From positions 2,108,001-2,172,000 of the forward strand of contig NZ_CP104263.1 in the NCBI RefSeq assembly GCF_025244825.1: DNA of 64,000 bases, read 5' to 3'. Made by a program: the position numbers and the translations under genes. Each line of letters begins with the position of its first letter. Positions within the stretch are counted from its first letter, which is position 1. Under the pieces are notes generated by a model. That model saw only the letters and a list, made by a program, of their open reading frames with translations, was not told where the DNA came from and ran no database searches. Shown here piece after piece: positions 1-13,665 of the stretch. This DNA is from Arthrobacter jinronghuae. Lineage in GTDB: Bacteria > Actinomycetota > Actinomycetes > Actinomycetales > Micrococcaceae.

Positions 1-2769
<2,769 letters not shown>

Positions 2770-2770
<1 letters not shown>

Positions 2771-3948
2771 TAGATGCTTTCCTTGCTCTTGCTGGCGGCC
2801 ATCAGGTCCACGAAGCGGTCGAAGAGGTACGCGGAGTCGTGCGGTCCGGCGGCAGCCTCGGGGTGGTACTGGACCGAGAAGGCGGGGATATCGAGGCAGG
2901 CGAGGCCCTCGACGACGTCGTCGTTCAGGCTCACGTGGCTGACCTCCACCCGGCCGTAGCGGGCCTCGGGTGCGGTGACGGGGCCGTCCAGCGGGGCGTC
3001 GACGGCGAACCCGTGGTTCTGGCTGGTGATTTCCACCTTGCCGGTCCGCCGGTCCATGACGGGCTGGTTGATCCCGCGGTGCCCGTAGCGCAGCTTGTAG
3101 GTGCCGAAGCCCAGGGCCCGGCCGAGGATCTGGTTGCCGAAGCAGATCCCGAAGAACGGGATGCGGGCGTCCAGCACTTCGCGCAGCAGGTCCACCTGGA
3201 CGTCGGCGGTGGCCGGGTCGCCGGGGCCGTTGGACATAAACACGCCGTCGGCGTTGAGGGCTTTGATGTCCTCGAAGGTGGCGGCGGCGGGCAGCACGTA
3301 GGTGCGGATTCCGCGTTCGGCCAGGCGTACCGGCGTCATGGACTTGATGCCCAGGTCGATGGCGGCGACGGTGAACAGCGGTTCGCCGGCCCACCCGTGG
3401 TCCGCCGGATCAATGAGGTAGGTTTCGTCCACGCTGACCTCTTCGGCCAGCCGTGCGCCCTCCATACCCTGCTGGGCACGGACCTCGGCGAGCAGTTCGC
3501 TGTCCGGACGTTCGGCGTCGGCCCCGGAGAAGATCCCGGCCTTCATGGCGCCGCGTTCGCGCAGGTGCCGCGTCACGGCGCGGGTGTCGACGCCGGAGAT
3601 GCCGACGACGCCCTGTTCCGCCAGCTGCTCGTCCAAGGTGGATTCGGAACGCCAGCTGGAGGGGCGGCGGGCGGCGTCGCGCACAATGTACCCGGCCACC
3701 CAGATGCGCCGGGACTCGGCGTCGTCGCCGTTTACGCCGGTGTTGCCGATATGCGGGGCCGTCTGGACCACGAGCTGCCGGGCATAGGAGGGGTCGGTGA
3801 TGGTCTCCTGGTATCCGGTCATGCCGGTGGCGAACACCGCTTCGCCCAGGGCCGTTCCCTGCGCGCCGTAGGCACGCCCGCGGAAGCTGCGGCCGTCTTC
3901 CAGCATCAGGACGGCCGGGGTGGGATTGATGATTTCGTGCACTGTCAC
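2770..3948 (-). CDS. carA: Carbamoyl-phosphate synthase small subunit
   Basis: Glutamine amidotransferase subunit that hydrolyses glutamine and channels ammonia to CarB. The 392-residue protein has the normal family length. Its N-terminal CPSase_sm domain is followed by a class I GATase domain with the nucleophile Cys269 in FFGICFGNQ and the His362/Glu364 pair in QYHPEA, so all three catalytic residues are present. It starts at GTG 3948, overlapping the upstream membrane-protein stop as GTGA, and its TAA overlaps the carB ATG. This places it in a tightly coupled pyr operon, probably repressed by PyrR at the operon leader. Confidence 0.97.
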
Positions 3949-4460
3949 AGTTGTTCCTCGCTAGGGGTGGCCGATTCCGGCAGAAGTTCAGTAATGGCGC
4001 GGACCAGGGGTGTCTTCTCGTCCGCGGAGCGGGTGCGGAAGCCGGTGTCGACGCGCTTGGGTCCCAGCTGCCAGGTCACGATGACCAGTCCGTCCTTTTC
4101 AACGAATTTTCCGGCCATGCCGCGCTCCAGCCGGACGCTGTGCAGATCCTGCCGCGGAATCCAGAGGTCGTCGGCGCCGGAGCGGGCAAAGAGCACGCCT
4201 TCGGGGAAAACAGCGGCGGTGGCGTTGGATTTTACGCCCAGCCCGTAAACCGCCACGCGGTCCAGCCAGTCACCCGCGGTGGTGGTGGCGACGTATTGGC
4301 CCAGCGCCTGGAAGCCCGGATCGGACAGCTCGTCCGGCAGGGGCCGGGGGCGGGGCGTGTCCTGCTGGCGGCGTCGTCGGCCGCGCCAGCCCAGGGCGAA
4401 CAGACCCAGGACCACGACGATAAGGGCGGCCAGGCCCAGGAAGAAAAAGACCAGTTCCAT
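3945..4460 (-). CDS. Single-pass membrane protein with PH-like domain, embedded in pyr operon
   Basis: 171 residues with one N-terminal transmembrane helix (about residues 2-24), a short arginine-rich cytoplasmic patch ([11 protein letters not shown]) and a soluble domain of about 120 residues whose alternating hydrophobic pattern resembles the bacterial PH-like domains of actinobacterial proteins found in this position. No catalytic motif is visible and the function is unknown. It is locked between pyrC and carA with one-base (TGATG) and four-base (GTGA) overlaps, so it must be co-translated with the pyrimidine enzymes. A membrane tether or scaffold for the pathway is possible but is only a guess from position. 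Confidence 0.85.
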   Translation of the reverse strand: MELVFFFLGLAALIVVVLGLFALGWRGRRRRQQDTPRPRPLPDELSDPGFQALGQYVATTTAGDWLDRVAVYGLGVKSNATAAVFPEGVLFARSGADDLWIPRQDLHSVRLERGMAGKFVEKDGLVIVTWQLGPKRVDTGFRTRSADEKTPLVRAITELLPESATPSEEQL

Positions 4461-5788
4461 CAGGATTCCTTTGCGGCAGCGGGGTGGGGCGTGTTCAGTC
4501 TGCCGTTCAGGACGGTGGGGTGGCCGGCGTAGAAAACCGTTTCGACTCCACCGGGCAGTTCCAGTCCGGCAAACGGACTGTTGCGTCCCTTGCTAGCCAT
4601 CTTAGAAGGGTCGACCCTTCTTCGCGCAGACGGGTTCACCAATATGACGTTGGCCGGTTCGCCGGCGGCCAGGGGCCTGCCCTGGCCCGGGACCCGGCCG
4701 ATCAGCGCTGGTGTCGCAGAGGTGACGCGGGCGAAACCTGCCCAGTCCATCAGCCCCGTGTCGATCATCGCGTGCTGCACCACCGAGAGTGCCGTCTCCA
4801 GGCCGGTCATGCCCATGGCCGCCGTCGCCCACTCGCCTTCCTTGTGCTCGCTGGGGTGCGGGGCATGGTCGGTGCCGACAATGTCGATGGTGCCGTCGGC
4901 GAGGCCGCGGCGGACCGCCTGCACGTCCGCTTCGGTGCGCAGGGGCGGGTTCACCTTGTAGACCGGATCATAGGTCCGCACCAGTTCATCGGTCAGCAGC
5001 AGATGGTGCGGGGTTACCTCGGCGGTGACCCGGATGCCGCGATCCTTGGCCCAGCGGAGGATTTCCACCGACCCCGCGGTCGAGACGTGGCAGACATGCA
5101 GGCGGGAGCCTGTGTGCCGTGCCAGCAGGACATCGCGGGCGATGATGGATTCCTCGGCGACGGCGGGCCAGCCGGCCAGCCCGAGGACGGCGCTGACTTC
5201 CCCTTCGTTCATCTGCGCGCCTTCGGTGAGGCGTGGCTCCTGGGCGTGCTGGGCAACGACGCCGTCGAATGCCTTCACGTATTCCAGCGCACGGCGCATC
5301 AGCACCGGGTCCGAGACGCACTTGCCGTCGTCGGAAAACACGCGTACCCGGGCGCGGGAATCGGCCATCGCGCCGAGTTCGGCAAGCTGCCGGCCCTCAA
5401 GGCCCACGGTGACCGCCCCTACCGGACGCACATCCACCCAGCCGGACCGCTCCCCCAGGCTCAGGACCTGTTCCACCACGCCGGCGGTGTCTGCGACCGG
5501 CATGCTGTTGGCCATGGCGTGCACGGCGGTGAAGCCGCCGAGCGCTGCGGCACGGGTGCCGGTTTCCACCGTTTCGGCGTCTTCCCGGCCGGGTTCGCGG
5601 AGGTGTGTGTGCAGGTCCACCATGCCGGGCAGGGCGACCAGGCCCTCCGCCTCCACCACGAGGGCGCCCTCGGGCACCGGCAGCGCCGGTGCGACGGCGG
5701 TGATGGTGCCGTCCTCGATGCGGATATCCGCACGTTCGGTGCCGAGCACTGACGCTCCGCGGATCAAATAGGTGCCGGAAGTGCTCAT
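4460..5788 (-). CDS. pyrC: Dihydroorotase
   Basis: Zinc-dependent amidohydrolase that cyclises N-carbamoyl-aspartate to dihydroorotate, step three of pyrimidine synthesis. The 442-residue protein has the type I dihydroorotase signature [10 protein letters not shown] (metal-binding His60 and His62) and a C-terminal GTDHAPH motif carrying the catalytic Asp. The ATG at 5788 overlaps the pyrB stop as ATGA, and its own stop overlaps the next ATG by one base. Length and motif set match the active multifunctional class rather than the inactive pseudo-dihydroorotases that lack the metal histidines. Confidence 0.97.
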   Translation of the reverse strand: MSTSGTYLIRGASVLGTERADIRIEDGTITAVAPALPVPEGALVVEAEGLVALPGMVDLHTHLREPGREDAETVETGTRAAALGGFTAVHAMANSMPVADTAGVVEQVLSLGERSGWVDVRPVGAVTVGLEGRQLAELGAMADSRARVRVFSDDGKCVSDPVLMRRALEYVKAFDGVVAQHAQEPRLTEGAQMNEGEVSAVLGLAGWPAVAEESIIARDVLLARHTGSRLHVCHVSTAGSVEILRWAKDRGIRVTAEVTPHHLLLTDELVRTYDPVYKVNPPLRTEADVQAVRRGLADGTIDIVGTDHAPHPSEHKEGEWATAAMGMTGLETALSVVQHAMIDTGLMDWAGFARVTSATPALIGRVPGQGRPLAAGEPANVILVNPSARRRVDPSKMASKGRNSPFAGLELPGGVETVFYAGHPTVLNGRLNTPHPAAAKES

Positions 5789-6780
5789 CGCGTCTGCTCC
5801 TGCTGGGTACGGGCGGTGCTGTTCTCTCCGGAGAGCAGCAGGTAAAGGGCGGCCATCCGCACGGAGACGCCGTTGCGGACCTGGTCCAGGACGGTGGAGC
5901 GGGGCGAATCAGCGGCACGGGCGGAAATTTCCAGCCCGCGGTTCATCGGACCGGGGTGCATGATGATGGTGTCCGTCAGGCCCAGGGCGTCCAGCCGGTC
6001 GAGGCGGACGTCGTCCAGGCCCCAGCGGCGGGAATACTCGCGGACGGACGGGAAGAAAGCCGAGTGCATCCGTTCGCCCTGCACCCGCAGCATCATGACG
6101 GCATCCGGCCGGGTCGCCAGCGCCTCGTCCAGGTCGTAGCTGACGGTGCAGGGCCAGGACTCGACGCCGAACGGCAGCAGCGTGGGCGGTGCAACCAGGG
6201 TGACCTCCGCGCCGAGTGTCCGAAGCAGCCACAGGTCCGAGCGGGCAACCCGCGAATGCAGCACGTCCCCGGCAATCACCACCTTCATTCCGGCCAGGTC
6301 GGTGCCGGCGGACTCCGTGCCGTGCAGCCGCGCCCAGTGCCGCCGCATGGTGAAGGCATCCAGCAGCGCCTGGGTGGGGTGTTCGTGCGTGCCGTCCCCG
6401 GCGTTGAGCACTGCGGCATCAATCCAGCCGGAGGAGGCCAGCCGCGCGGGCGCTCCGGAGGATCCGTGCCGGATCACCACGGCGTCGGCGCCCATGGCTG
6501 CCAGCGTCTGTGCCGTGTCCTTCAGTGATTCGCCCTTGGAGACCGACGACCCCTTGGCGGAGAAATTGATGACGTCGGCGGACAGCCGTTTCGCGGCCGC
6601 TTCAAAGGAGATGCGTGTGCGGGTGGAGTCCTCGAAGAAGAGGTTCACCACGGTGCGGCCGCGCAGGGCCGGGAGCTTCTTCACTTCCCGCTCCCCTACC
6701 GCGGCCATCTGCTCCGCCGTATCCAGGATGGCCAGGGCGTCATCCCGGCCAAGGTCCAGCGTGGACAGCAGGTGCCTCAT
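5785..6780 (-). CDS. pyrB: Aspartate carbamoyltransferase catalytic subunit
   Basis: Condenses carbamoyl phosphate with aspartate, the committed step of pyrimidine synthesis. The 331-residue chain carries the carbamoyl-phosphate loop [11 protein letters not shown] (Ser52-Arg56) and the downstream HPTQALLDA motif of the transcarbamylase family. No pyrI regulatory chain is encoded nearby; instead pyrC follows directly, as in actinobacterial operons where the ATCase is partnered with dihydroorotase. The ATG overlaps the pyrR stop (ATGA), so synthesis is coupled to PyrR. Confidence 0.97.
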   Translation of the reverse strand: MRHLLSTLDLGRDDALAILDTAEQMAAVGEREVKKLPALRGRTVVNLFFEDSTRTRISFEAAAKRLSADVINFSAKGSSVSKGESLKDTAQTLAAMGADAVVIRHGSSGAPARLASSGWIDAAVLNAGDGTHEHPTQALLDAFTMRRHWARLHGTESAGTDLAGMKVVIAGDVLHSRVARSDLWLLRTLGAEVTLVAPPTLLPFGVESWPCTVSYDLDEALATRPDAVMMLRVQGERMHSAFFPSVREYSRRWGLDDVRLDRLDALGLTDTIIMHPGPMNRGLEISARAADSPRSTVLDQVRNGVSVRMAALYLLLSGENSTARTQQEQTR

Positions 6781-7361
6781 GCAATGCCCTCGATGACCAC
6801 TTCGTCTGTGGCCGGCCCGCCTGCGGCCGAGCTGTCGCTTTCGGCCAGCCGGACCCGGACCTGTTCAATGGAAGCGGTAGGCAGGTTCTTGCCCACGTGG
6901 TCAGCGCGGATGGGCAGTTCGCGGTGGCCGCGGTCCACGAGCACCGCCAGCCGGACGATGCGCGGCCGGCCCAGGTCCACGAGGGCATCGAGCGCGGAGC
7001 GGATGGTGCGGCCGGAATACAGGACGTCGTCCACCAGCACCACCACCTTGTCATCAATGCCGGTGACCGGGACGCGGGTGGCGTAGGGCGGCCGGGTGGG
7101 CCTGCGGGCGAGATCGTCGCGGAACATGGTGACATCGAGCTGGCCGGTGATGGCAGCGGGATCGACGCCGGGGGCCGCCGCCGCGATCTTCGCGGCCAGG
7201 CGCTGGGCCAACGGATAGCCGCGGCGCGGAATCCCCATCAGGACCAGGTCTTCGGGGCCCTTGTTGGCCTCGAGGATCTCATAGGCAATACGCGTCAGGG
7301 CGCGGTCAATGTCAGCTGAAGACAAAACAGTACGGCTGGAAATGGCATCTTTGGCCGTCAT
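6777..7361 (-). CDS. pyrR: Bifunctional pyr operon regulator / uracil phosphoribosyltransferase
   Basis: First gene of the pyr operon. PyrR is a PRTase-fold protein that binds pyr mRNA in the presence of UMP and also has uracil phosphoribosyltransferase activity. The 194-residue protein has the PRPP-binding motif [19 protein letters not shown] (residues 107-124) with the acidic pair Asp111-Asp112. The start ATG at 7361 is preceded by a strong ribosome-binding site (AAGGAGGAAG), and a PyrR-binding loop sequence sits just upstream, supporting autogenous control of the whole operon. Confidence 0.96.
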   Translation of the reverse strand: MTAKDAISSRTVLSSADIDRALTRIAYEILEANKGPEDLVLMGIPRRGYPLAQRLAAKIAAAAPGVDPAAITGQLDVTMFRDDLARRPTRPPYATRVPVTGIDDKVVVLVDDVLYSGRTIRSALDALVDLGRPRIVRLAVLVDRGHRELPIRADHVGKNLPTASIEQVRVRLAESDSSAAGGPATDEVVIEGIA

Positions 7362-7380
7362 ATTCGCTTCCTCCTTCCCC

Positions 7381-7392
7381 GCCTCACAGGAC
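7381..7392 (-). promoter_or_regulatory. PyrR-binding loop in pyr operon leader
   Basis: On the minus strand the leader reads GTCCTGTGAGGC, an exact match to the PyrR RNA recognition core UCCNGNGAGGC. Flanking TTCC and GGAA bases can close a short stem. The site lies 20-31 bases before the pyrR ATG and immediately upstream of the Shine-Dalgarno run, with no terminator or antiterminator pair seen. Bound PyrR would therefore most simply block translation initiation, the mode described for mycobacteria, rather than cause attenuation as in Bacillus. Confidence 0.75.
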
Positions 7393-7477
7393 GGAACTTA
7401 AAGGTTGAATGCGGCACCAAGCTATCACAGGCCACGCCGCCGCCCGCTGTGTGTGACGCTAAGTGCCGCGCTGCAAC

Positions 7478-7511
7478 TATCCTGTCTGCTATGAGCAGGC
7501 CCAGCGCATGA
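7478..7511 (+). promoter_or_regulatory. Probable -10 box and leaderless six-codon ORF before prsW
   Basis: A TATCCT hexamer (7478-7483) lies seven bases before ATG 7491, the spacing expected for a transcript that starts at the codon itself. That ATG opens a six-codon frame (MSRPSA) whose TGA at 7509-7511 overlaps the prsW ATG at 7508 as ATGA. No clear -35 box is visible. The arrangement suggests a leaderless minigene translationally coupled to prsW, but the alternative is that the longer GTG 7463 frame of prsW is used. Confidence 0.4.
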
Positions 7512-8728
7512 GCGCACCCGGTATCTTCCCCGCCCAGCAGCAGCATCCAGCCCCTCCGGGCTACGGCCCTGGCGACGGCGCCGCACCCGTCCAGGCGTTC
7601 TGGTCCCCTCCGGCACCACGCCGGGACAAGGGCCTGGCCGCCACCGTAGTGCTGATTGCGCTCTCCGCCGTAGCACTGGCCTGGGTGGGCATGTACCTGG
7701 TCGACGGCCTCGGCCCGCCGGCCTTTATTATCTGCGGGCTCCTCGCGCTGGTTCCCCTGGGCATCTGTGTGCTGGGTATCTGGTGGGTGGACCGGTGGGA
7801 ACCGGAACCGCGCAGCAGCCTGGTTTTCTCCTTCCTCTGGGGCGCCGGGGTTTCAGTGGCCATCGCCCTGCTGGTTGGCCCGTACTTCACGTATGCCCTG
7901 CTGGAGCTGGTCCCCTACGGCTCGGCGGACCTGCTGGGCGCGGTGGTCCAGGCTCCCGTGGTGGAGGAGATCGCCAAGGGGCTGGGCATCCTCCTGCTGC
8001 TGCTGGTGCGACGGCGGATCTTTGACGGGCCGGTGGACGGCATCGTGTTTGCCGCCGCCGTGGCAGCGGGGTTCGCCTTCACGGAAAACATCCTCTACTT
8101 CGGGTCGGCGCTGCGGACGGCCGGCCCGGAAACGGTGTACGAGCTCGGGTTTATTTTCATCCTCCGCGGGCTGCTCTCGCCCTTTGCACATGTCCTGTTC
8201 ACCGCCTGCACCGGGCTCGCCCTGGGCCTGGCGGCGCGGCGTGCGGGCAACGCGTGGATCCTGCCGGCCTTCGTGCTCGGCTTGATTCCGGCCATGCTGG
8301 GGCACATGCTGTGGAACGGCGGCCCCGCGTTGTTTTTCGGGGACTTCTTCCTCTTCTACTTCCTGCTCCAGGTCCCGTTCTTCGGGGCGGCGGTCACCGG
8401 CGTATGGCTGCTGCGCCGCGCGGAGCAGCGCCTGACCCTGCGACGGCTCTCCGAATACGCCACGGCGGGCTGGTTCACCCCTGCAGAAGTGAGGATGCTG
8501 GCCACCGGTGCCGGCCGCCGCCAGGCAATGGGCTGGGCCCGGGCCACCGGGGCGGCACCACACATGAAGGAATTCATCCGGCGGGCCACCCGCCTGGCCC
8601 TAACCCGGCAGCAGATCGCTTCCGGCCGGGATGTCAGCGCCAATATGGAGTACGAGCGGACCCTGCTGGGTGAAGTGACCGGCATCCGGACCACCATGCT
8701 GGCCGGGCAGGCCCTGCAGCCCCGGTAG
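7508..8728 (+). CDS. PrsW-family intramembrane metalloprotease
   Basis: Polytopic membrane protein of about 406 residues with a proline-rich cytoplasmic N-terminus (residues 1-40) and at least seven hydrophobic segments. The PrsW signature residues are present: the paired glutamates E153-E154 with K157 in APVVEEIAKG, the FAFTEN motif (E193-N194) and a conserved histidine (H228) in SPFAHVLFT. PrsW of Bacillus cleaves an anti-sigma factor at site 1; the substrate here is unknown and no anti-sigma gene is adjacent. ATG 7508 is chosen because the in-frame GTG 7463 would precede the likely -10 box. The C-terminal ~90 residues are soluble. Confidence 0.88.
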   Translation: MSAPGIFPAQQQHPAPPGYGPGDGAAPVQAFWSPPAPRRDKGLAATVVLIALSAVALAWVGMYLVDGLGPPAFIICGLLALVPLGICVLGIWWVDRWEPEPRSSLVFSFLWGAGVSVAIALLVGPYFTYALLELVPYGSADLLGAVVQAPVVEEIAKGLGILLLLLVRRRIFDGPVDGIVFAAAVAAGFAFTENILYFGSALRTAGPETVYELGFIFILRGLLSPFAHVLFTACTGLALGLAARRAGNAWILPAFVLGLIPAMLGHMLWNGGPALFFGDFFLFYFLLQVPFFGAAVTGVWLLRRAEQRLTLRRLSEYATAGWFTPAEVRMLATGAGRRQAMGWARATGAAPHMKEFIRRATRLALTRQQIASGRDVSANMEYERTLLGEVTGIRTTMLAGQALQPR

Positions 8729-8774
8729 AAACGGCTGAAAACAACTGGAAACGCCTGAAAACGGCTGAGGACGC

Positions 8775-8808
8775 AGAAAAGACCGGCCCCGCGGGGCCGG
8801 TCTTTTCT
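8775..8808. terminator. Bidirectional intrinsic terminator between prsW and nusB
   Basis: A perfect 17+17 base inverted repeat (AGAAAAGACCGGCCCCG and its complement, no spacer) lies between the convergent prsW and nusB genes. The A-rich left edge and T-rich right edge supply a short U tract in both transcripts, so it can stop transcription from either side. Confidence 0.9.
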
Positions 8809-8825
8809 GGCTGTTTGGATCCTGG

Positions 8826-9236
8826 CTAGGCCAGCAGGGACGGCTTGAGTTCCTGCAGCCGTCCGAGCAGGCCGTTGATGAAGGCCGGGGATTCGTCCGT
8901 GGAGAGCGCTTTCGCCAATTCCACGGCTTCGCTGATGGCCACCTTGTCGGGAACGTCGTCGTTGTAGAGAAGTTCCCAAGTGCCCAGGCGGAGGATGATG
9001 CGGTCCACCGAAGGCATGCGATCAAGCGTCCAGCCCTGCGAATACGTACTCAGGAACTCATCGATCTGCTCCTGCATCGCAACCACGCCTTCCACCAGGT
9101 CCATGGTGTAGGGGTTGATGGTCTGGTCGGTCTTTTCGCGGCGGGCCCGAATGGCATCGAAGGCAGAAACCGAACGCTGTTCGGCTTCGAAAAGGACCTC
9201 CAGTGCCCGGGTCCGTGCTTTACTGCGTGCACTCAC
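8826..9236 (-). CDS. nusB: Transcription antitermination factor NusB
   Basis: 136-residue all-helical RNA-binding protein that, with NusE (S10), binds boxA RNA to promote rRNA antitermination. The N-terminal [20 protein letters not shown] and the later [19 protein letters not shown] are characteristic of the family. It starts at GTG 9236, overlapping the efp stop as GTGA, and is the last gene of the alaS-to-nusB block before the bidirectional terminator. The efp-nusB pairing is widespread in Gram-positive bacteria. Confidence 0.96.
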   Translation of the reverse strand: MSARSKARTRALEVLFEAEQRSVSAFDAIRARREKTDQTINPYTMDLVEGVVAMQEQIDEFLSTYSQGWTLDRMPSVDRIILRLGTWELLYNDDVPDKVAISEAVELAKALSTDESPAFINGLLGRLQELKPSLLA

Positions 9237-9796
9237 TCGTTAACGCGTCCCAGGTAGTCGCCGGTGCGGGTGTCAACCTTGACCTTGGTGCCCTGCTCCA
9301 GGAACAGGGGCACCTGGATCTCGTAGCCGGTCTCGATGGTGGCGGGCTTGGTGCCGCCGGTGGAGCGGTCGCCCTGCAGGCCCGGCTCCGTGTAGGTGAT
9401 TTCCATGGTGACCGACGGCGGCAGCTCGATGTACAGCGGCGAACCTTCGTGGATCGCGATGGTGACCATCATGGACTCCATCATGAAGTTCGCGTTGTCA
9501 CCGACAATCTTGCCGGGGACCGTCAGCTGGTCGAAGTCGGAGGTGTCCATGAAGACGTAGTCTTCGCCGTCCTGGTACAGGTACTGGTAATCGCGGCGGT
9601 CCACGGTGGCGGTCTCGACCTTGATGCCGGCGTTGAACGTCTTGTCCACTACCTTGCCCGAAGTCACGTTGCGCATCTTGGTACGGACGAACGCACCACC
9701 CTTGCCCGGCTTCACGTGCTGGAACTCGATGATGCTCCAGAGGTTGCCTTCAAGCTTCAGCACGGTGCCGTTCTTGATGTCGTTGGTCGTCGCCAC
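9233..9796 (-). CDS. efp: Translation elongation factor P
   Basis: 187-residue EF-P that relieves ribosome stalling at consecutive prolines. The KOW-like N-domain carries the exposed loop KPGKGGAF with Lys32 at its tip. The flanking glycines resemble the actinobacterial type in which the lysine is thought to be unmodified, and no modification genes (epmA, ymfI) are nearby. The start is GTG 9796 preceded by GGAAGAG. A separate promoter is likely, because about 100 bases with an 18-bp tandem repeat separate it from aroB. Confidence 0.97.
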   Translation of the reverse strand: MATTNDIKNGTVLKLEGNLWSIIEFQHVKPGKGGAFVRTKMRNVTSGKVVDKTFNAGIKVETATVDRRDYQYLYQDGEDYVFMDTSDFDQLTVPGKIVGDNANFMMESMMVTIAIHEGSPLYIELPPSVTMEITYTEPGLQGDRSTGGTKPATIETGYEIQVPLFLEQGTKVKVDTRTGDYLGRVNE

Positions 9797-9821
9797 AGTT
9801 TCTCTTCCGTTGTTAGTCAGT

Positions 9822-9857
9822 CGTTAATCAAAGTACGTTCGTTAGTCAAAGTACGTT
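9822..9857. repeat. Two tandem 18-bp repeats upstream of efp
   Basis: CGTTAATCAAAGTACGTT (9822-9839) is followed directly by CGTTAGTCAAAGTACGTT (9840-9857), 17 of 18 bases identical. It lies in the efp 5' region, and on the minus strand each unit contains TTTGAnTAACG. It is AT-rich against a GC-rich background, so it could be a promoter or operator element. No convincing -10/-35 pair could be fixed. Confidence 0.8.
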
Positions 9858-9898
9858 TTATTCAAGTCCGTCGACTATTCTACCCGCTCGCGCAGAAC

Positions 9899-11020
<1,122 letters not shown>

Positions 11021-11563
11021 CTAGTCTTCTCCTTTGATGAGGACGGAAGTCAGCCGGTCAATAATGGCCGGAACGGTGAGTCCCCTGGTGTCTATGGTGA
11101 TGTCGGCCAGGGATTCGTATATGGGGCGGCGGATGTCCGCCAGCTCCTGCCAGCGCCGGACCGGGTCCGGTGCGAGCAGTGGACGGTGACCTGCACGGGT
11201 GATCCGCGGAAGCACTGTGGCAAGGTCCGTATCCAGAAACACTACAGTGGCGCCGCTGAGCAACTGCTGCGTCCCCGAGTCCAGTACGGCTCCGCCGCCC
11301 AGCGAGATGACCGTGGGCACCCGGGCTTCGAGCGCCGCGGCAACGGTCCGCGCCTCGACCTCCCGGAAATAGTGCTCACCGTAGGCGCTGAAGATACCGG
11401 CAATGGGGCCGTAGCGTGCCACTACGGCCTCGTCGGTATCCAGGAACGGCATCCCCTGGCGGGCGGCGAACCCGCGGCCGACCACCGATTTCCCGGCTGC
11501 CATAAAGCCCATCAGGACCAGGTGCCGGTCGAGCGCCCTGGACCTGCCGTTCCTAGAGGACAT
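11021..11563 (-). CDS. aroK: Shikimate kinase
   Basis: Phosphorylates shikimate at the 3-position. The 180-residue P-loop kinase has Walker A GFMAAGKS, the shikimate-binding [11 protein letters not shown] segment (normally DxD), the glycine-rich SLGGGAV loop and a lid region containing TRAGHRPLL. The start overlaps the aroC 3' end by 11 bases and its stop abuts aroB. The first ~12 residues are a basic extension, so initiation a few codons later is possible. Confidence 0.95.
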   Translation of the reverse strand: MSSRNGRSRALDRHLVLMGFMAAGKSVVGRGFAARQGMPFLDTDEAVVARYGPIAGIFSAYGEHYFREVEARTVAAALEARVPTVISLGGGAVLDSGTQQLLSGATVVFLDTDLATVLPRITRAGHRPLLAPDPVRRWQELADIRRPIYESLADITIDTRGLTVPAIIDRLTSVLIKGED

Positions 11564-12761
11564 CGGTACCGGCGGATTCCAGCGGCTGCGGGATGGCAGC
11601 CAGGTAGGCGTGCAGGTTCCGCGCGGTTTCGGGCACGGAATCGCCGCCGAACTTCTCGATCACGGCTTCGGCCAGGACCAACGCCACCATGGCTTCGGCA
11701 ACCACACCGGCAGCGGGGACCGCACAGACATCAGACCGCTGGTGGTGGGCCCGGGCCGGTTCGGAGGTACTTACGTCAACGGTGCGCAGCGCCCGCGGCA
11801 CGGTGGCAATGGGTTTCATCGCGGCACGTACCCGCAGCAGCTCGCCGATGCTCATGCCGCCTTCAATGCCGCCGGCGCGGTTGCCGGAGCGGACCACGCG
11901 GCCCTCGGCGTCCTGCAGGATTTCGTCGTGCGCGGCGGAACCGCGGCGGGTGGCAGTGAGGAAACCGTCCCCTACTTCCACGCCCTTGATGGCCTGGATA
12001 CCCATCAGGGCACCGGCGATCCGGGCGTCAAGCCGGCGGTCCCAATGAACGTAGCTGCCCAGTCCCGGCGGCAGCCCGTAGGCCAGCACCTCCACCACTC
12101 CCCCAAGCGTTTCGCCCTCCTTGTGGGCCGCATCGACTTCGGCAACCATGGCGGCCGAGACGCCTGCATCGAAGCAGCGCATCGGATCGGCGTCGAGCGC
12201 GTCGACGTCGGCCGGGAGCGGCAACGCCGAGTCCCCGGGCGCCATCACGCCGGCAATGCCCACGGTATGGCTGACCAGCTCAATGCCCAGCTGCTTCAGG
12301 AAGGCAGAGGCGACGGCGCCAAGCGCTACGCGGGTCGCGGTTTCCCGGGCGCTGGCACGTTCCAGGACGGGACGGGCTTCGTCAAAACCGTACTTCTGCA
12401 TGCCGGTGAAATCAGCATGCCCCGGACGGGGGCGGGTGAGGGGCGCGTTGCGGGCAGAGTCGGCCAGGACTGTCGGATCCACCGGATCAGCAGCCATCAC
12501 CTGTTCCCATTTGGGCCACTCGGTGTTGCCGATCTCGATGGCCACCGGGCCGCCCTGGGTTTTGCCGTGGCGGACGCCGCCGAGGATGCGTACGGCGTCC
12601 TGTTCGAATTTCATCCGGGCGCCGCGGCCATAGCCGAGGCGGCGGCGGGCCAGTGCAGCGGAAATCAGGGTGCTGTCCACTTCCACTCCGGCAGGGACAC
12701 CTTCAACAATTCCGACCAATGCAGGGCCATGGGACTCACCGGCGGTCAACCAACGCAACAT
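11553..12761 (-). CDS. aroC: Chorismate synthase
   Basis: FMN-dependent lyase that turns EPSP into chorismate, the last common step of aromatic amino-acid synthesis. The 402-residue protein starts [18 protein letters not shown], a hallmark N-terminus, and contains [11 protein letters not shown] and [15 protein letters not shown]. All chorismate synthase signature regions are seen and the length is normal. It lies 32 bases downstream of aroE and overlaps aroK. Confidence 0.98.
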   Translation of the reverse strand: MLRWLTAGESHGPALVGIVEGVPAGVEVDSTLISAALARRRLGYGRGARMKFEQDAVRILGGVRHGKTQGGPVAIEIGNTEWPKWEQVMAADPVDPTVLADSARNAPLTRPRPGHADFTGMQKYGFDEARPVLERASARETATRVALGAVASAFLKQLGIELVSHTVGIAGVMAPGDSALPLPADVDALDADPMRCFDAGVSAAMVAEVDAAHKEGETLGGVVEVLAYGLPPGLGSYVHWDRRLDARIAGALMGIQAIKGVEVGDGFLTATRRGSAAHDEILQDAEGRVVRSGNRAGGIEGGMSIGELLRVRAAMKPIATVPRALRTVDVSTSEPARAHHQRSDVCAVPAAGVVAEAMVALVLAEAVIEKFGGDSVPETARNLHAYLAAIPQPLESAGTDVL

Positions 12762-12793
12762 GCATTCAATACTGCCATGCCCGGCGGGGGCGT

Positions 12794-13663
12794 TCAGCGC
12801 CGCGGGATTCCCACGGCGTCACACATGGCGTTTGTGACGCCGTGTTCGTCAAAGAAGGCTTCCCCGGTAAACAGCTTTACCTGCTCCACGGCCTGGTAGA
12901 GCAGCATCTCGATGCCCGGCACCACCGTTCCGCCGAACCCGGACCAGACGGACGCGATCCTGCTTGGCCATGGGTCGTACGCGGCATCCAGGAGGATGGC
13001 ACCATCCCGGACTTCGGCGATGTCCTCTGCCAGGCCGTCGGCGCCGTACGGCGGCAGCGTGCAGATTACGACGTCGGCAGCCGCACAGGCCTCGGCCGCC
13101 TCCTCCCACGGGCGCGGGCGGACAGCAACGCCGGTTGCCCGGCCTGCGTCCAATACCCCGGCCTGGCCGGGGGCGGGTTCCGGGAAGCGACGGGCACAGA
13201 CCACAGTTTCGGACGCGTCCAGCTGCGCGAGGGCCGCAATGGCCGCGCACGCCGTTCCGCCTGCACCCAGCACCACGGCGCGCGGCCGGGCACCGATTCC
13301 GGCGTACCGCAGCGCGCCGGCAATGCCTGCGACGTCGGTATTGTGGCCGGTCAGGACCGTGCGGGATCCCGTCCGGGAGAAGGTCACCGTATTCAGCACC
13401 CCGAGTGCCTTGACCAGCGGCTCGACTTCGTCCATCTGCGCCACCATGACCGCCTTCAGCGGCATAGTGACGGACAGACCGGTCCAGCCCGCCTGCCCGC
13501 GGAGGGAGGCCGCGAATCCCGCGGCCTCCTCAACGCGAAGGTCTATTGCCTCGTAGCTGCAGTCGAACCCCAAATGGGCGTATGCAGCCCGGTGCAGCCG
13601 GGGCGACTTGGAATGGCTGATCGGATGCCCCAGCACGGCTGCGCGCCGCGCAGTGCTATCCAC
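12794..13663 (-). CDS. aroE: Shikimate dehydrogenase (or close paralogue)
   Basis: NADP-dependent reduction of 3-dehydroshikimate to shikimate. Substrate-binding motif [17 protein letters not shown], the catalytic lysine in [11 protein letters not shown] and a glycine-rich nucleotide loop [11 protein letters not shown] are present. Three in-frame GTG codons (13699, 13675, 13663) could start it. None has a strong Shine-Dalgarno; 13663 is chosen because it sits two bases after the mltG stop and gives the usual short N-terminus. Starting at 13699 would overlap mltG by 34 bases. Confidence 0.92.
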   Translation of the reverse strand: MDSTARRAAVLGHPISHSKSPRLHRAAYAHLGFDCSYEAIDLRVEEAAGFAASLRGQAGWTGLSVTMPLKAVMVAQMDEVEPLVKALGVLNTVTFSRTGSRTVLTGHNTDVAGIAGALRYAGIGARPRAVVLGAGGTACAAIAALAQLDASETVVCARRFPEPAPGQAGVLDAGRATGVAVRPRPWEEAAEACAAADVVICTLPPYGADGLAEDIAEVRDGAILLDAAYDPWPSRIASVWSGFGGTVVPGIEMLLYQAVEQVKLFTGEAFFDEHGVTNAMCDAVGIPRR

Positions 13664-13665
13664 CG

